64,000 nt of DNA, taken from assembly GCF_000519265.1 (NCBI RefSeq), contig NZ_KI912608.1, positions 1,414,582-1,478,581 on the forward strand, written 5' to 3'. The notes under the pieces were generated by a model, which saw nothing but the letters and a program-made list of their open reading frames with translations, was not told where the DNA came from and ran no database searches. Within the stretch, counting starts at the first letter, position 1. Each line of letters opens with the position of its first letter. Below, piece by piece: positions 1 through 8,697 of the stretch. Source of the DNA: Desulfonatronum lacustre DSM 10312 (GTDB taxonomy: Bacteria; Desulfobacterota; Desulfovibrionia; Desulfovibrionales; Desulfonatronaceae). The position numbers were made by a program, and so were the translations under genes.

Positions 1-1145
1 GGGAAACCATTTTCCTGGTCCGTGAACACCTGCTGCTGTTCAAGACCGCCACCCGCAAGGATCTGCACGACGAACAGGTGGTGGCCGCCTGCGCCGAGCG
101 CGTCGGCGACGAAGCGCGGCTGGATCGCCTGTTCCTGCTCAGCATGGCCGACGCCCGGGCCACCGGCCCCAAGGCCTGGAACGAGTGGACCGCGTCCCTG
201 CTTCAGGATCTCTACTTCAAAATCCGCAAGCTCTTCGCCCATGGCCCGCTGTCCGAACCCCAAGCCGTGAAGCGGGTCGAAAGGGTTCGAGAAGAGGTCA
301 GGCACCTTTTCTTGGGACGCGACGTCCCCAAAAAACTGGATGACAAACTGGATGACAAGCTTGATGCCGACCTGGATGAACTCCTGCGAAAAATCCCCTT
401 ACGCTACCTGCTGACCACCCCGCCCGGCACCATCCGCGGCCACATCCACCTCGTCGCCCGCCTGGGTCGGGAGGTGGCCGAGGAAAGAAGACGCATTCCC
501 GGCGGCCGCGGCGGCCTGGGGCTCGCAACCGTTGAAGCGGCGGACCTTCCGGAAATGGGCTGCCATGAAGTAACCTTCGCCGTCATGGGCCAGCCCGGCA
601 TCTTTCCGGTGCTCTGCGGCTCACTGGCCCTGCACGAGGTGAACGTCCTGGCCGCGGAAGTGGTCACCTGGCCCGACGGCGTGGTGCTCACCGTGTTCAA
701 GATTCAGGACCCGCCGGACCCTTTGCACCTGGAAGAATTGGCCTTTCGCCTCAAACAGGCGGTCAAGTACGCCATGACCGGCAAACTTTTTCTGGACTAC
801 CGTCTGGAAGAAAAACGCCGTTCCCGGTTGAACGCCAAAGTCGTCCCCCACCCATTGCCGCCAACGGTCCACATCGACAACGAGACCAACGACTTTTCCA
901 CCCAGATTGAGATCATCGCCGACGACCGCCCCGGCTGCCTCTACCAGATCGCCGATTCCCTCGAACGTCTCCAGGTCCGGGTCCATCGCGCCAAAATCGC
1001 CACCCAGGCCGACCGCATCGCCGACACCTTCGACGTCCGGGACCACCTGGGCCAAAAAATCACCGACCCCGCCCACCTCCGCGAAATCCAAAACGCTCTG
1101 CTTTTCGCACTCCGAAGCAGTTCCTCTCCGACCCAAATTGGGTAA
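1..1145 (+). CDS. glnD: [Protein-PII] uridylyltransferase GlnD, C-terminal part (5' partial)
   Basis: The reading frame is open from base 3 and ends at TAA 1143-1145; the start lies outside the window. Seen: a segment like the end of the GlnD HD region (VREHLLLFKTATRKDL, then AWNEWTASLLQDLYFKIRK), followed by two ACT domains at about nt 560-790 and 900-1130 (the second begins QIEIIADDRPGCLYQIADSL). Known of the family: GlnD uridylylates and de-uridylylates PII in response to glutamine, which is sensed by the ACT domains, and so controls nitrogen assimilation. The nucleotidyltransferase domain would be upstream. No nitrogen gene follows directly; the next gene is a small ORF on the other strand. 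Confidence 0.9.
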   Translation, partial: ETIFLVREHLLLFKTATRKDLHDEQVVAACAERVGDEARLDRLFLLSMADARATGPKAWNEWTASLLQDLYFKIRKLFAHGPLSEPQAVKRVERVREEVRHLFLGRDVPKKLDDKLDDKLDADLDELLRKIPLRYLLTTPPGTIRGHIHLVARLGREVAEERRRIPGGRGGLGLATVEAADLPEMGCHEVTFAVMGQPGIFPVLCGSLALHEVNVLAAEVVTWPDGVVLTVFKIQDPPDPLHLEELAFRLKQAVKYAMTGKLFLDYRLEEKRRSRLNAKVVPHPLPPTVHIDNETNDFSTQIEIIADDRPGCLYQIADSLERLQVRVHRAKIATQADRIADTFDVRDHLGQKITDPAHLREIQNALLFALRSSSSPTQIG

Positions 1146-1189
1146 AATCGGCCAGTAGTGGAGAACAGAGCGATATCCTTCCCGTCGCG

Positions 1190-1375
1190 CTACACCGCCT
1201 CGTCGACGATCTGCCCCGCGGCCTGCTCCGGGGCCCTGGAGGCAGCAGCCAATTCCTCTTGGCGGCGAATATCCTGCTGTTGAAGCCGTTCCTGCTCCGC
1301 GATTTCCCTGCTCCGCTCGCGCTCCGCTTCAATTTTGGCCGCGGCCACCTGGGCCTGTGCCGAGGAAACGTCCAT
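1190..1375 (-). CDS. Small charged helical protein of unknown function
   Basis: This ORF encodes 61 residues beginning MDVSSAQAQVAAAK and is rich in Ala, Glu, Gln and Arg. It should form one long amphipathic helix or coiled coil. The ATG at 1375 was chosen because AAGGAGG lies six bases upstream; a TTG two codons earlier is in frame but too close to that site. There is no signal peptide, membrane segment or Cys. It lies alone between glnD and a Uma2 gene on the opposite strand. I do not recognise the family; the strong ribosome-binding site is the main argument that it is real. Confidence 0.6.
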   Translation of the reverse strand: MDVSSAQAQVAAAKIEAERERSREIAEQERLQQQDIRRQEELAAASRAPEQAAGQIVDEAV

Positions 1376-1524
1376 GGGCAACCTCCTTGTTCGGTTAAAG
1401 AAAAATGATCCAGCCGACCTCGATCGAGATCGGTCAAACCTTGTCTTGCTGACGGCGTTGCTCTACGATCAAGCCGTTCCCCCTACCCCGCAATGATCTG
1501 AAATCCTTCCAGACGGAGGCAACC

Positions 1525-2163
1525 ATGGGCAGAGCGCAACCCGTCGAGACCATCAGCGTTCAGGAGTACCTGGCCGGTGAGTTGGAAAGCGACGTCCGCC
1601 ACGAGTATATCGACGGCGCGGTCTACGCCATGGTCGGCGCCAGCGACCGGCACGGCCTGATCGCCCTGAATATCGCCACGGCCCTGCGGCCTCATGTCCG
1701 GGGCACTCCCTGCCAATTGTTCATGTCAGACATGAAAGTCCGCATCCAGCTTCAAGGCAAAACCATCTTCTACTACCCGGACCTCATCCTATCCTGCGAC
1801 AAAAACGACCGACACACTTACTTCCGAACCAGCCCGTGCCTGATCGTCGAGGTTCTTTCCGCCTCTACACGCCGGGTGGATCAGCAGGAAAAGCTGTCCA
1901 CCTACATCACCATCCCCAGCCTGCGGGAATACGTGCTCGTTGATCAGGATCGCGAACGGGTTCAGGTGCATCGCCGGTCCGACAACTGGGTCGGCCAGAC
2001 CATGACCTCGGGATCGGTCCTGTTTGAGTGTCTGGCCGTGGAACTGCCGCTGGAATTGATCTACGAAGACGTCCCGCTTCCGGGCCCAGGCGTTGACGTC
2101 CTTCGGGAGCAAGATGCTTTGGAGTACGGCGAAGAGGCTGAAGCCCCCCTGCCCCACCCATGA
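1525..2163 (+). CDS. Uma2 family (DUF820) putative endonuclease
   Basis: A 212-residue protein with the Uma2/DUF820 pattern: EYLAGELESDVRHEYIDG near the N terminus, FYYPDLILSCD in the middle and CLIVEVLSASTRRVD followed by EYVLVDQDRERVQVHR. The family has the PD-(D/E)XK nuclease fold, with acidic residues in the DLIL and VEVLS segments as the likely metal ligands. The biological role of these widespread proteins is largely unknown. Start ATG 1525 follows GGAGG at normal spacing. It is convergent with argD with only 13 bases between them. A second family member is at 30090-30653. Confidence 0.85.
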   Translation: MGRAQPVETISVQEYLAGELESDVRHEYIDGAVYAMVGASDRHGLIALNIATALRPHVRGTPCQLFMSDMKVRIQLQGKTIFYYPDLILSCDKNDRHTYFRTSPCLIVEVLSASTRRVDQQEKLSTYITIPSLREYVLVDQDRERVQVHRRSDNWVGQTMTSGSVLFECLAVELPLELIYEDVPLPGPGVDVLREQDALEYGEEAEAPLPHP

Positions 2164-2176
2164 CGCCCCCGTCCGA

Positions 2177-3385
2177 TCAAGTCGTTTTTTCCAGGATTTC
2201 AGCCAGGGCTTGACTGAACCGTCGCAAATCCGCCTCCGTAACGACCAACGGCGGAAGAAGCCGAAGCACCCGGTCCTGGGTCAGGTTCAGGACAAAGCCC
2301 GCTTCCAGAAGCCCACGCCAGACGTCCTGGCCGGGAAAAGACAGTTCGATGCCCAGCATCAGGCCGCGACCGCGCACGTCGACGATCTTGCCCGGATGGG
2401 CCGCCTGAACCTGGCGGAACAGTCCCTGAGCCAGATCGCCAAGGCTCGCGGCCCTGCCGGGCAGGTCGTCCCGGAGCAGGATGTCGACCACCTTGGCGGC
2501 CACCATGGACACCACCGGCCCGCCGCCGAAGGTGGTGGCGTGACTGCCCGGCTCGAACCCCAGGGCCGCCTCGTCGGTGCAGAGCATCGCCCCCATGGGC
2601 AGGCCGTTGGCCAGGGCCTTGGAGGTGGTCAGAACATCCGGACGAAGCCCGGCATGCTGATGGGCCCAGAATCTTCCGCTGCGTCCCATCCCGGTCTGCA
2701 CCTCGTCCACCATCAGCAACACGCCCCGCTCCCGGCACAGTTCCTGAACAGCGGCCAGGTAGTCGTCGGTCAAGGGCCGCACCCCGCCTTCCCCCTGGAT
2801 GATCTCCAGGAGCACGGCGGCGGTTTTCCCGGACACGGCCCGCTCCAGGGCGGAAAAATCCCCGAACGGAACGGTCAGAAACCCCTCCGGCAACGGCGCG
2901 AAGCCGTCCTTGACCTTGTCCTGTCCCGTGGCCGTCAGCGTGGCCAGGGTCCGGCCATGGAACGACCCGGCCAGGGAGATCACCTCGTAGGCCTCGCGGC
3001 CCTTGACCTTGCGCATGTACCGACGAGCCAGTTTGATGGCCGCCTCGTTGGCCTCGGCTCCGGAATTGCAGAAAAAGGCCTTGTCCAGGGAGCAGGTGGC
3101 CAGCAACTTCTCAGCCAGGATCAACTGCTCCTCCTGATAGAACAAATTACTGACATGGATCAGCCGCTCGGCCTGGTCCCGCATCGCGGCCAGCAGTTCC
3201 GGGTGGGAATGCCCGAGGTTGCACACGGCGATTCCGGCCAGCAGGTCCAGATACTCCCGTCCGTCCGGATCGACGAGGGTACATCCCGAGGCTGAAGCCA
3301 CGGCCAAAGGATAGCGACCGTAGGTCCGACACAATACGCGCTGTTCGCGCTCCTGAAGCAATTCAAGGGAAGATGTCATAGGCAT
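2177..3385 (-). CDS. argD: Acetylornithine aminotransferase family protein
   Basis: A 402-residue class III PLP aminotransferase. Visible motifs are FCNSGAEANEAAIKLARR (phosphate-binding region), GSFHGRTLATLTATG, LLMVDEVQTGMGRSG, and the PLP lysine at about K256 in TTSKALANGLPMGA. Length and motifs fit ArgD, which converts N-acetylglutamate semialdehyde and glutamate to N-acetylornithine in arginine synthesis. Related acylornithine or succinyldiaminopimelate aminotransferases cannot be excluded. No other arginine genes are adjacent. The start ATG at 3385 has no strong Shine-Dalgarno; an in-frame ATG lies two codons later. A hexamer inverted repeat (3469-3559) lies upstream. Confidence 0.85.
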   Translation of the reverse strand: MPMTSSLELLQEREQRVLCRTYGRYPLAVASASGCTLVDPDGREYLDLLAGIAVCNLGHSHPELLAAMRDQAERLIHVSNLFYQEEQLILAEKLLATCSLDKAFFCNSGAEANEAAIKLARRYMRKVKGREAYEVISLAGSFHGRTLATLTATGQDKVKDGFAPLPEGFLTVPFGDFSALERAVSGKTAAVLLEIIQGEGGVRPLTDDYLAAVQELCRERGVLLMVDEVQTGMGRSGRFWAHQHAGLRPDVLTTSKALANGLPMGAMLCTDEAALGFEPGSHATTFGGGPVVSMVAAKVVDILLRDDLPGRAASLGDLAQGLFRQVQAAHPGKIVDVRGRGLMLGIELSFPGQDVWRGLLEAGFVLNLTQDRVLRLLPPLVVTEADLRRFSQALAEILEKTT

Positions 3386-3468
3386 AATTCGTCAGTTACA
3401 CGTTGCATGTTGGTGAATTCCACTCCACTTTCCAAACGACATGAGCAATCAGACTTGGCATTGGAGCC

Positions 3469-3559
3469 GGAATCGAAATCGGTATCGAAATCGAAATCGA
3501 AAATAGCCCCGTCATTGAATGGCGATGATGCCGATCTCGATTTCGATCGCGATTTCGAG
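3469..3559. repeat. TCGAAA-type hexamer inverted repeat (element 1)
   Basis: The left arm at 3469-3504 is made of ATCGAAATCG-type hexamers and the right arm at 3528-3559 is their complement (CTCGATTTCGATCGCGATTT). The roughly 23-base loop includes CCCGTCATTGAATGGCG, which resembles the loop of element 3. It lies downstream of dut and upstream of argD, both on the minus strand, so it should be in a transcript. The fold is seen in sequence; its function is unknown. Confidence 0.85.
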
Positions 3560-3576
3560 TACGCCCCTGGCTCTAT

Positions 3577-4029
3577 TCACCCCGTATGCCCAAACCCCCC
3601 GGCCCCGCGCCGGGTGGCGGTCAGCTCGTCCCGGACCGTGAATTCGGCCGGGAAAAAGGGCTGAAAGATCAACTGGGCGATGCGCTGGCCGCGGGTGATG
3701 GTCCTTTCCTCCCCGGAGGTGTTCAGCAAGGAGACGATGATCTCCCCGCGATAGTCGGGATCGATCACGCCCACGCCCTGGCTGACCACCAAGCCCTGCT
3801 TCGTGCCCAGCCCGCTGCGGGAGTAGACGAACCCGGCGATTCCCGGTCGGCGGATGTCGATGGCCAGACCGCTGGGTACCGCCGTGCGTTCTCCCGGAAG
3901 CAAGACCCGCTGTTCTTCGGTAAAACAGGCCATCAGATCCAGTCCGCAAGACCCCGGCGTGGCGCCCCGCAGATCGGACTGGGACCACAGCGGGCTGAGA
4001 AGGCGTACATCGACTGGAATGGAATGCAT
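3577..4029 (-). CDS. dut: Deoxyuridine 5'-triphosphate nucleotidohydrolase (dUTPase)
   Basis: A 150-residue trimeric-type dUTPase. Motif 1 is GSCGLDLMA, motif 2 is near YSRSGLGTKQG, motif 3 is GVGVIDPDYRGEI, motif 4 is RGQRIAQLIF, and the C-terminal glycine-rich motif 5 is RGAGGFGHTG, close to the usual RGSGGFGSTG. It hydrolyses dUTP to dUMP and pyrophosphate, keeping uracil out of DNA and feeding dTMP synthesis. Start ATG 4029 (MHSIPVDV) was chosen because family homology begins there and GAGGA precedes it; a longer in-frame ORF to 4113 is unlikely to be translated. Confidence 0.92.
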   Translation of the reverse strand: MHSIPVDVRLLSPLWSQSDLRGATPGSCGLDLMACFTEEQRVLLPGERTAVPSGLAIDIRRPGIAGFVYSRSGLGTKQGLVVSQGVGVIDPDYRGEIIVSLLNTSGEERTITRGQRIAQLIFQPFFPAEFTVRDELTATRRGAGGFGHTG

Positions 4030-4208
4030 GGAAAAAATCCTCGGTTTTTGAAATGTATTTTTTCGGCGTGCCGCCGCGTTTTTTTCAATAGCCCTTGCGC
4101 CCAGCCCTCGCAAGTAGGGCGACGTGATGTGCGGAGTAATTTTATTCTTGACTTACCCCCTGTGAAATCAAGATGATACAGACCCAGCGTTTACAGGACG
4201 ATTTATCG

Positions 4209-4412
4209 CGGTCGAAATCGAAATCGAGATCGAAATCGAGATCGAAATCGAGATCGAAATCGAGATCGAAATCGAGATCGAAATCGAGATCGAAATCGAG
4301 ATCGAAATCGAGATCGAAATCGAGCGTCATATCCATAAAGATGGCGGCTTATCGAGGTGATACACAGCTATTTTCCGATTTCGATTTCGATTTCGATCGC
4401 GATTTGGATTTT
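4209..4412. repeat. TCGAAA-type hexamer inverted repeat with expanded left arm (element 2)
   Basis: The left arm runs from about 4209 to 4325 and the right arm from about 4376 to 4412 (GATTTCGATTTCGATTTCGA followed by TCGCGATTTGG). The arms are unequal: the left contains a tandem expansion annotated separately at 4229-4324. The loop region (4326-4375) is about 50 bases. It occupies the divergent intergenic region between dut and glgP. ORFs on both strands through it, encoding Ser-Lys/Ser-Arg or Asp-Phe/Asp-Leu repeats, are products of the hexamer and not genes. Confidence 0.9.
4229..4324. repeat. 12-bp tandem repeat, eight copies
   Basis: The unit ATCGAAATCGAG is repeated eight times without a mismatch over 96 bases. 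It is a dimer of the hexamer used throughout this element family. Perfect identity of all copies points to recent expansion by strand slippage, so copy number may vary between strains. Confidence 0.95.
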
Positions 4413-4612
4413 TGATGAGAACAAAAGAACATATTTCCCCTCCTCGACGACATTCTCAACCATTGAATTTTCGGACGTTCCCTGGCACAACTCCAAAGCA
4501 AGCCCGGATATTGCCCTGACCATTTCACCGCACCCTCGGCAACGGCCCGCGGGAACGGGCCTTCCGGGAAACTCCCGGCCCTCGCCAAACGTGTTCGATT
4601 CAGGAGAACCCC
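4413..4612 (+). other. Non-coding leader region upstream of glgP
   Basis: About 200 bases between the hexamer repeat and the glgP start hold no plausible gene. A short GC stem (GCCCG...CGGGC near 4546-4561) and the ribosome-binding site CAGGAGAA just before ATG 4613 are visible. The glgP promoter presumably lies here, but I cannot place -35 and -10 boxes with confidence. Confidence 0.4.
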
Positions 4613-7177
4613 ATGAAACCGCTCCGCACCTATAGCGTCATTCCCAAGCTCCCCGCCAAGCTGCACGCCTTGTGGGACTTGGCCTACAACGTCTGGTTCG
4701 ATTGGAACCACGAGGTGACCGGGCTCTTTTCCCAGATCGACCCCAAGTTATGGGCCAGAAGCTACGGGAACCCCATCGCCTTTCTCAACCATCTGCCCCA
4801 GGCCACCTTGGAATCCCTGGCCAAGGACGACTTTTTCCTGGAGCGCCTGCGTGCGGTCAAACACAGCCAGGACATCTACATGGAGCGCAAGAGCACCGCG
4901 CTGCCTTTTGCCTACAAGGAAAACCAGCCTTTGGTGGCCTACTTCAGCCTGGAATACGGACTGAGCCTCTGCCTGCCCATCTATTCCGGGGGCCTGGGCA
5001 TCCTGGCCGGAGATCACCTCAAGTCCGCCAGCGATCTGAACATCCCCCTGGTGGGCGTGGGCCTGGCTTATCAGCAGGGCTACTTCCGGCAGTACCTGAC
5101 CGCGGACGGTTGGCAGAACGAACGCTACCCGGACTACGACTTCTCCCAGATGCCCATGGAGCTCGTCCGCGACACGGATCAGAAACCGATCACCGTCAGC
5201 GTGGATCTGGCCGGTCAGCCGCTGTCCGCCCAGATATGGAAGGTCCGGGTGGGCCGGATCCAGCTTTATCTGTTGGACTCCAACATCGCCGAGAACCCGC
5301 CCCACTTCCGGCAAATCACCTCCCGGCTCTACGGCGGAGATCTGGAAATGCGCATCTGGCAGGAAATCCTGCTGGGCATCGGCGGGATCAAGGCCCTGAA
5401 CATCCTGGGCCTGACGCCCCGGGTGATCCACATGAACGAGGGCCACTCCGCCTTTGCCGGCCTGGAGCGCATCCGGGTGTTCATGGCCGAGTACGGGCTG
5501 TCCTTTGAGGCGGCCATGGAACTGACCGCCTCCACCAGCGTGTTCACCACCCACACCCCGGTCCCGGCCGGCAACGACCGCTTCCCCGCGGAGCTGATGC
5601 AGCGCTATTTCGACGGCTACGCCCGCAGCCTGGGGCTGGCCTTCAAGGTGCTTTTGGCCCTGGGCCGGGAAGATCCGCGCAACGACGGGGAATGGTTCTG
5701 CATGACCGTCCTGGCTCTGCGCCTGTCCCGGTTCAACAACGGGGTCAGCGAGCTGCACGGCCATGTTTCCCGGCGGATGTGGCAAAAGGTCTGGCCTCAG
5801 TACCCGGTGGAGGACATCCCCATCGGCACGGTGACCAACGGCGTGCACATCGCCTCCTGGGTGGCCCGGGACATCGCCATGCTCTTCGAGCGCTACCTGG
5901 GCGGCAACTGGAAGGAGGATCCGGACTGCACACGGGTCTGGCAGCAGGCCGAGACCATCCCGGACGGGGAACTGTGGCGGGCCCATGAACGGCTGCGGGA
6001 ACGGGTGGTGGACTACGCCCGCTTTCGTCTGCGCGAGCAACTGGTCCATCGCGGGGCCCGGCGCAAGGAACTGCAGGAAGCCGACGAAGTGCTGGATCCG
6101 CAAGTCCTGACCATCGGCTTTGCGCGGCGTTTCGCCACCTACAAGCGGGCCACCCTGCTCCTGGCGGACCAAGAGCGCTTCCTGCGCCTGCTCACGAACC
6201 CCGACCGACCGGTACAGTTCATTTTTGCCGGAAAGTCCCACCCCCACGACAACGAGGGCAAAAAGTTCATGCAGCAGCTTGTCCAGTTCTGCCAGCAGCC
6301 CGAGGTGCGCAAGCGGGTGGTCTTTCTGGAGGACTACGACATGGAGGTGGCCGAGTACATGGTCCAAGGCTGCGACGTCTGGCTGAACACTCCCCGCCGC
6401 CCCCTGGAAGCCTGCGGCACCAGCGGAATGAAGGCCATTGCCAACGGTGTACTCCAGGTCAGCACCCTGGACGGCTGGTGGGTGGAGGCGCACCGCATGG
6501 ACAGCGCCGTGGGCTGGGCCATCGGCCAGGGCGAGGAGTATGAAGACTCGGCCTACCAGGATTTCGTGGAAAGCCAGATCCTCTACACCCTCCTGGAAAA
6601 GGAGGTCATCCCCACCTTCTATGAGCGCGGCCAGACCAACCTGCCCCGGGAGTGGATCCGTCGGATGAAAAAATGCCTCCAGCTCTTCACCCCGGTCTTC
6701 ACCTCCCACCGGATGGTCGCGGATTACGTGAAGAACGCCTACCAGCCGGCCTACAAGAACTCCGTCAGCCTGATGGAGGAGAACTTCGCCCCGGCCAAGC
6801 AACTGGCCTCCTGGCGGATGGAAATCATGACCAAGTGGAACGCCCTGCGGATTACCAACGTCCAGGCCAGTGCCCCCGATGTCCTGCATGTGACCCAGCC
6901 CATGGACGTCCAGGCCGACGTCTACCTCGACGGCCTGACTCCGGAGGACGTCCGGATGGAAATCTACGCCGGTCCGGTCACCGCGGACGGCTCCTTCGCC
7001 CAGCGCGGCACGGCCCGCATGGACCTGACCGGGCCTCTCAAGGACGGCTGGTACCGCTACTCCGGCCAGTTCATCCCCGAGGTCCCCGGACGCTTCGGCT
7101 TCACCGTGCGCATGCTCCCCAACCACAAACTCCTCCTGGACCCGCACTCCCTGGGATTGATTCATTGGGCGCAGTGA
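4613..7177 (+). CDS. glgP: Alpha-glucan (glycogen/maltodextrin) phosphorylase
   Basis: An 854-residue protein of the shorter bacterial/archaeal alpha-glucan phosphorylase type with the N-terminal DUF3417 region (LHALWDLAYNVWFDWNHEV). The PLP-binding motif EACGTSGMKAIANG is present with the Schiff-base lysine at about K607. Other conserved stretches are YFSLEYGL, SGGLGILAGDHLKSASDL, HMNEGHSAF and FARRFATYKRA. It cleaves alpha-1,4-glucans with phosphate to glucose 1-phosphate, mobilising storage glycogen. The start has an AGGAGAA site. No other glycogen gene is adjacent; a PaaK-like ligase follows across a hexamer repeat. Confidence 0.93.
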   Translation: MKPLRTYSVIPKLPAKLHALWDLAYNVWFDWNHEVTGLFSQIDPKLWARSYGNPIAFLNHLPQATLESLAKDDFFLERLRAVKHSQDIYMERKSTALPFAYKENQPLVAYFSLEYGLSLCLPIYSGGLGILAGDHLKSASDLNIPLVGVGLAYQQGYFRQYLTADGWQNERYPDYDFSQMPMELVRDTDQKPITVSVDLAGQPLSAQIWKVRVGRIQLYLLDSNIAENPPHFRQITSRLYGGDLEMRIWQEILLGIGGIKALNILGLTPRVIHMNEGHSAFAGLERIRVFMAEYGLSFEAAMELTASTSVFTTHTPVPAGNDRFPAELMQRYFDGYARSLGLAFKVLLALGREDPRNDGEWFCMTVLALRLSRFNNGVSELHGHVSRRMWQKVWPQYPVEDIPIGTVTNGVHIASWVARDIAMLFERYLGGNWKEDPDCTRVWQQAETIPDGELWRAHERLRERVVDYARFRLREQLVHRGARRKELQEADEVLDPQVLTIGFARRFATYKRATLLLADQERFLRLLTNPDRPVQFIFAGKSHPHDNEGKKFMQQLVQFCQQPEVRKRVVFLEDYDMEVAEYMVQGCDVWLNTPRRPLEACGTSGMKAIANGVLQVSTLDGWWVEAHRMDSAVGWAIGQGEEYEDSAYQDFVESQILYTLLEKEVIPTFYERGQTNLPREWIRRMKKCLQLFTPVFTSHRMVADYVKNAYQPAYKNSVSLMEENFAPAKQLASWRMEIMTKWNALRITNVQASAPDVLHVTQPMDVQADVYLDGLTPEDVRMEIYAGPVTADGSFAQRGTARMDLTGPLKDGWYRYSGQFIPEVPGRFGFTVRMLPNHKLLLDPHSLGLIHWAQ

Positions 7178-7186
7178 GGGGGGGAA

Positions 7187-7226
7187 TCAGAAGTCAGGAT
7201 TCAGTAGTCAGAAGTCAGAAGTCAGG
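7187..7226 (+). repeat. Short TCAGAAGTCAG direct repeats
   Basis: Three to four imperfect copies of a TCAGAAGTCAG-like unit (interrupted by GATTCAGTAG) lie directly downstream of glgP and run into hexamer element 3. Such low-complexity runs are slippage-prone. No function is evident. Confidence 0.6.
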
Positions 7227-7323
7227 ATCGAAATCGAAATCGAAATCGGAATCGAAATCGAGCAAAACAAGTCCGTCACTTGAATGACGGCGATTTCGAT
7301 CTCGATTTCGATTTCGATTTCGA
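7226..7323. repeat. TCGAAA-type hexamer inverted repeat (element 3)
   Basis: The left arm at 7226-7262 (GATCGAAATCGAAATCGAAA and onward) is complementary to the right arm at 7291-7323. The loop contains its own stem, CCGTCA...TGACGG, around TTGAA, giving a two-step hairpin. It lies between glgP and the PaaK-like gene on the same strand. An in-frame start inside it would add an Asp-Phe repeat to the downstream protein; that extension is judged an artefact. Confidence 0.88.
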
Positions 7324-7357
7324 CGAAACCATTCAAACCCTTCAACCATCACCCCAA

Positions 7358-8692
7358 ATGCCCTTCATCCCCCAAACATCGCCCGAACAACTGATCGACA
7401 TCCAGACCGCCGGGCTGCGCTGGACCGTGGAACACGCCTACGCGGGCAGCCCGTTTTACCGTGAGCGCATGGACCAGGCCGGAGTGCGGCCCGAGGACGT
7501 CCGGACTCTGGACGATCTGCACCGCCTGCCCTTTTGCGACGCCGGGGATTTGCAGACCGGCTACCCGTACCCCCTGCGCAGCGTGCCCTTCGAGGACATC
7601 GTCCGCATCCACGCCTCTTCCGGCACCACGGGCAAGCGCAAGGTGCTCTGCTACACCCAGCGGGACATTGACGACTGGCGGAATATGTTCGCCCGCTGCT
7701 ACGAGCTGGCCGGGCTGACCCCGGCGGACCGGGTCCAGATCGCCGTGGGCTACGGACTGTGGACCGCGGGGGCCGGATTTCAGCTCGGGTGCGAGCGGTT
7801 CGGGGCCATGGCCGTGCCCCTGGGGCCGGCCAATTCGGACATGCACTGCGAAATGATGGTGGACATGGAAACCACGGTCTTTTGCGCCACGGCCTCCATG
7901 GCCCTGCTCATGGCCGAGGAGCTGCACCGCCGGGGCCTGATCGACCGGGTCAAGGTCTCCAAGATCATCCTCGGCGCGGAACGCCACGGCGACTCCATGC
8001 GCCAGCGGATCAAGGAACTGCTGGGCGTGGAGCACATCTTCGACATCTACGGCCTGACCGAACTCTATGGTCCGGGCACGGGGCTGGACTGCGCATTGCA
8101 CCGGGGCATCCATTACTGGGCCGACTATTTCATCCTGGAAATCCTGGACCCGGTCACCCTGGAGCCGGTCCCACCCGGTGAACCCGGCGAAATGGTCGTC
8201 ACCACCCTGCGCAAACAGGCCGCCCCGCTGATCCGCTACCGCACCCACGACGTAAGCCGCCTGATCCCCGGCGAGTGCCCCTGCGGCGTGGATTTTCCGC
8301 TACATGACCGGGTCCTGGGCCGTACGGACGACATGTTCATCTACCGGGCCGTGAACATCTACCCCGGCCAGATCGACGACGTGCTCAGCCGCATCCCCGG
8401 CCTGGGCAGCGAATATCAGATCCACCTGCTCCACCGGGACGACGGTCGAGACATCATGACCCTGAAGGTGGAACGCGGGCCCAACGTGGACGCCTCCGCG
8501 GACAAGGACCTGGCCGAGGCCGTGGCCGGAGAGATCCGACGCAAAATCATGGTCCGCTCCCAGGTCGAAATCCTGGATTACGCGGCCTTGCCCCGTACCG
8601 AGCGCAAGAGCAAACGGGTCTTCGACCATCGGGAAAGCATGTCCAGCTTTTTGGACCAGGCCGAGGCCAAGACCGAGACCAAGACCGGGTGA
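7358..8692 (+). CDS. Phenylacetate-CoA ligase (PaaK)-like AMP-forming acyl-CoA ligase
   Basis: A 444-residue adenylate-forming enzyme with the P-loop-like motif HASSGTTGKRKV at residues about 86-96 and IYGLTELYGPG as the second core motif, then TLRKQAAPLIRYRTHD and the C-terminal DMFIYRAVNIYPGQID. This is the PaaK subfamily, which activates aryl or phenylacetic acids with ATP and CoA. The substrate cannot be read from sequence; in sulfate reducers such enzymes are common without a paa pathway. ATG 7358 is preferred because an upstream start at 7280 only adds residues encoded by the hexamer repeat. Confidence 0.87.
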   Translation: MPFIPQTSPEQLIDIQTAGLRWTVEHAYAGSPFYRERMDQAGVRPEDVRTLDDLHRLPFCDAGDLQTGYPYPLRSVPFEDIVRIHASSGTTGKRKVLCYTQRDIDDWRNMFARCYELAGLTPADRVQIAVGYGLWTAGAGFQLGCERFGAMAVPLGPANSDMHCEMMVDMETTVFCATASMALLMAEELHRRGLIDRVKVSKIILGAERHGDSMRQRIKELLGVEHIFDIYGLTELYGPGTGLDCALHRGIHYWADYFILEILDPVTLEPVPPGEPGEMVVTTLRKQAAPLIRYRTHDVSRLIPGECPCGVDFPLHDRVLGRTDDMFIYRAVNIYPGQIDDVLSRIPGLGSEYQIHLLHRDDGRDIMTLKVERGPNVDASADKDLAEAVAGEIRRKIMVRSQVEILDYAALPRTERKSKRVFDHRESMSSFLDQAEAKTETKTG

Positions 8693-8697
8693 ACGTG

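Noticed and set aside
621..1136. Long antisense ORFs opposite glnD, glgP, murJ, mutS and other genes
   Set aside because: High GC keeps antisense frames open; the opposite strand carries proteins with clear family motifs.
4209..4325. Possible CRISPR array in the repetitive tract
   Set aside because: The units are 12 bp and contiguous with no unique spacers.
4142..4415. ORFs encoding Asp-Phe/Asp-Leu or Ser-Lys/Ser-Arg repeats on the two strands
   Set aside because: They are direct readings of the hexamer and 12-bp repeats, without ribosome-binding sites; any frame through such a repeat stays open.
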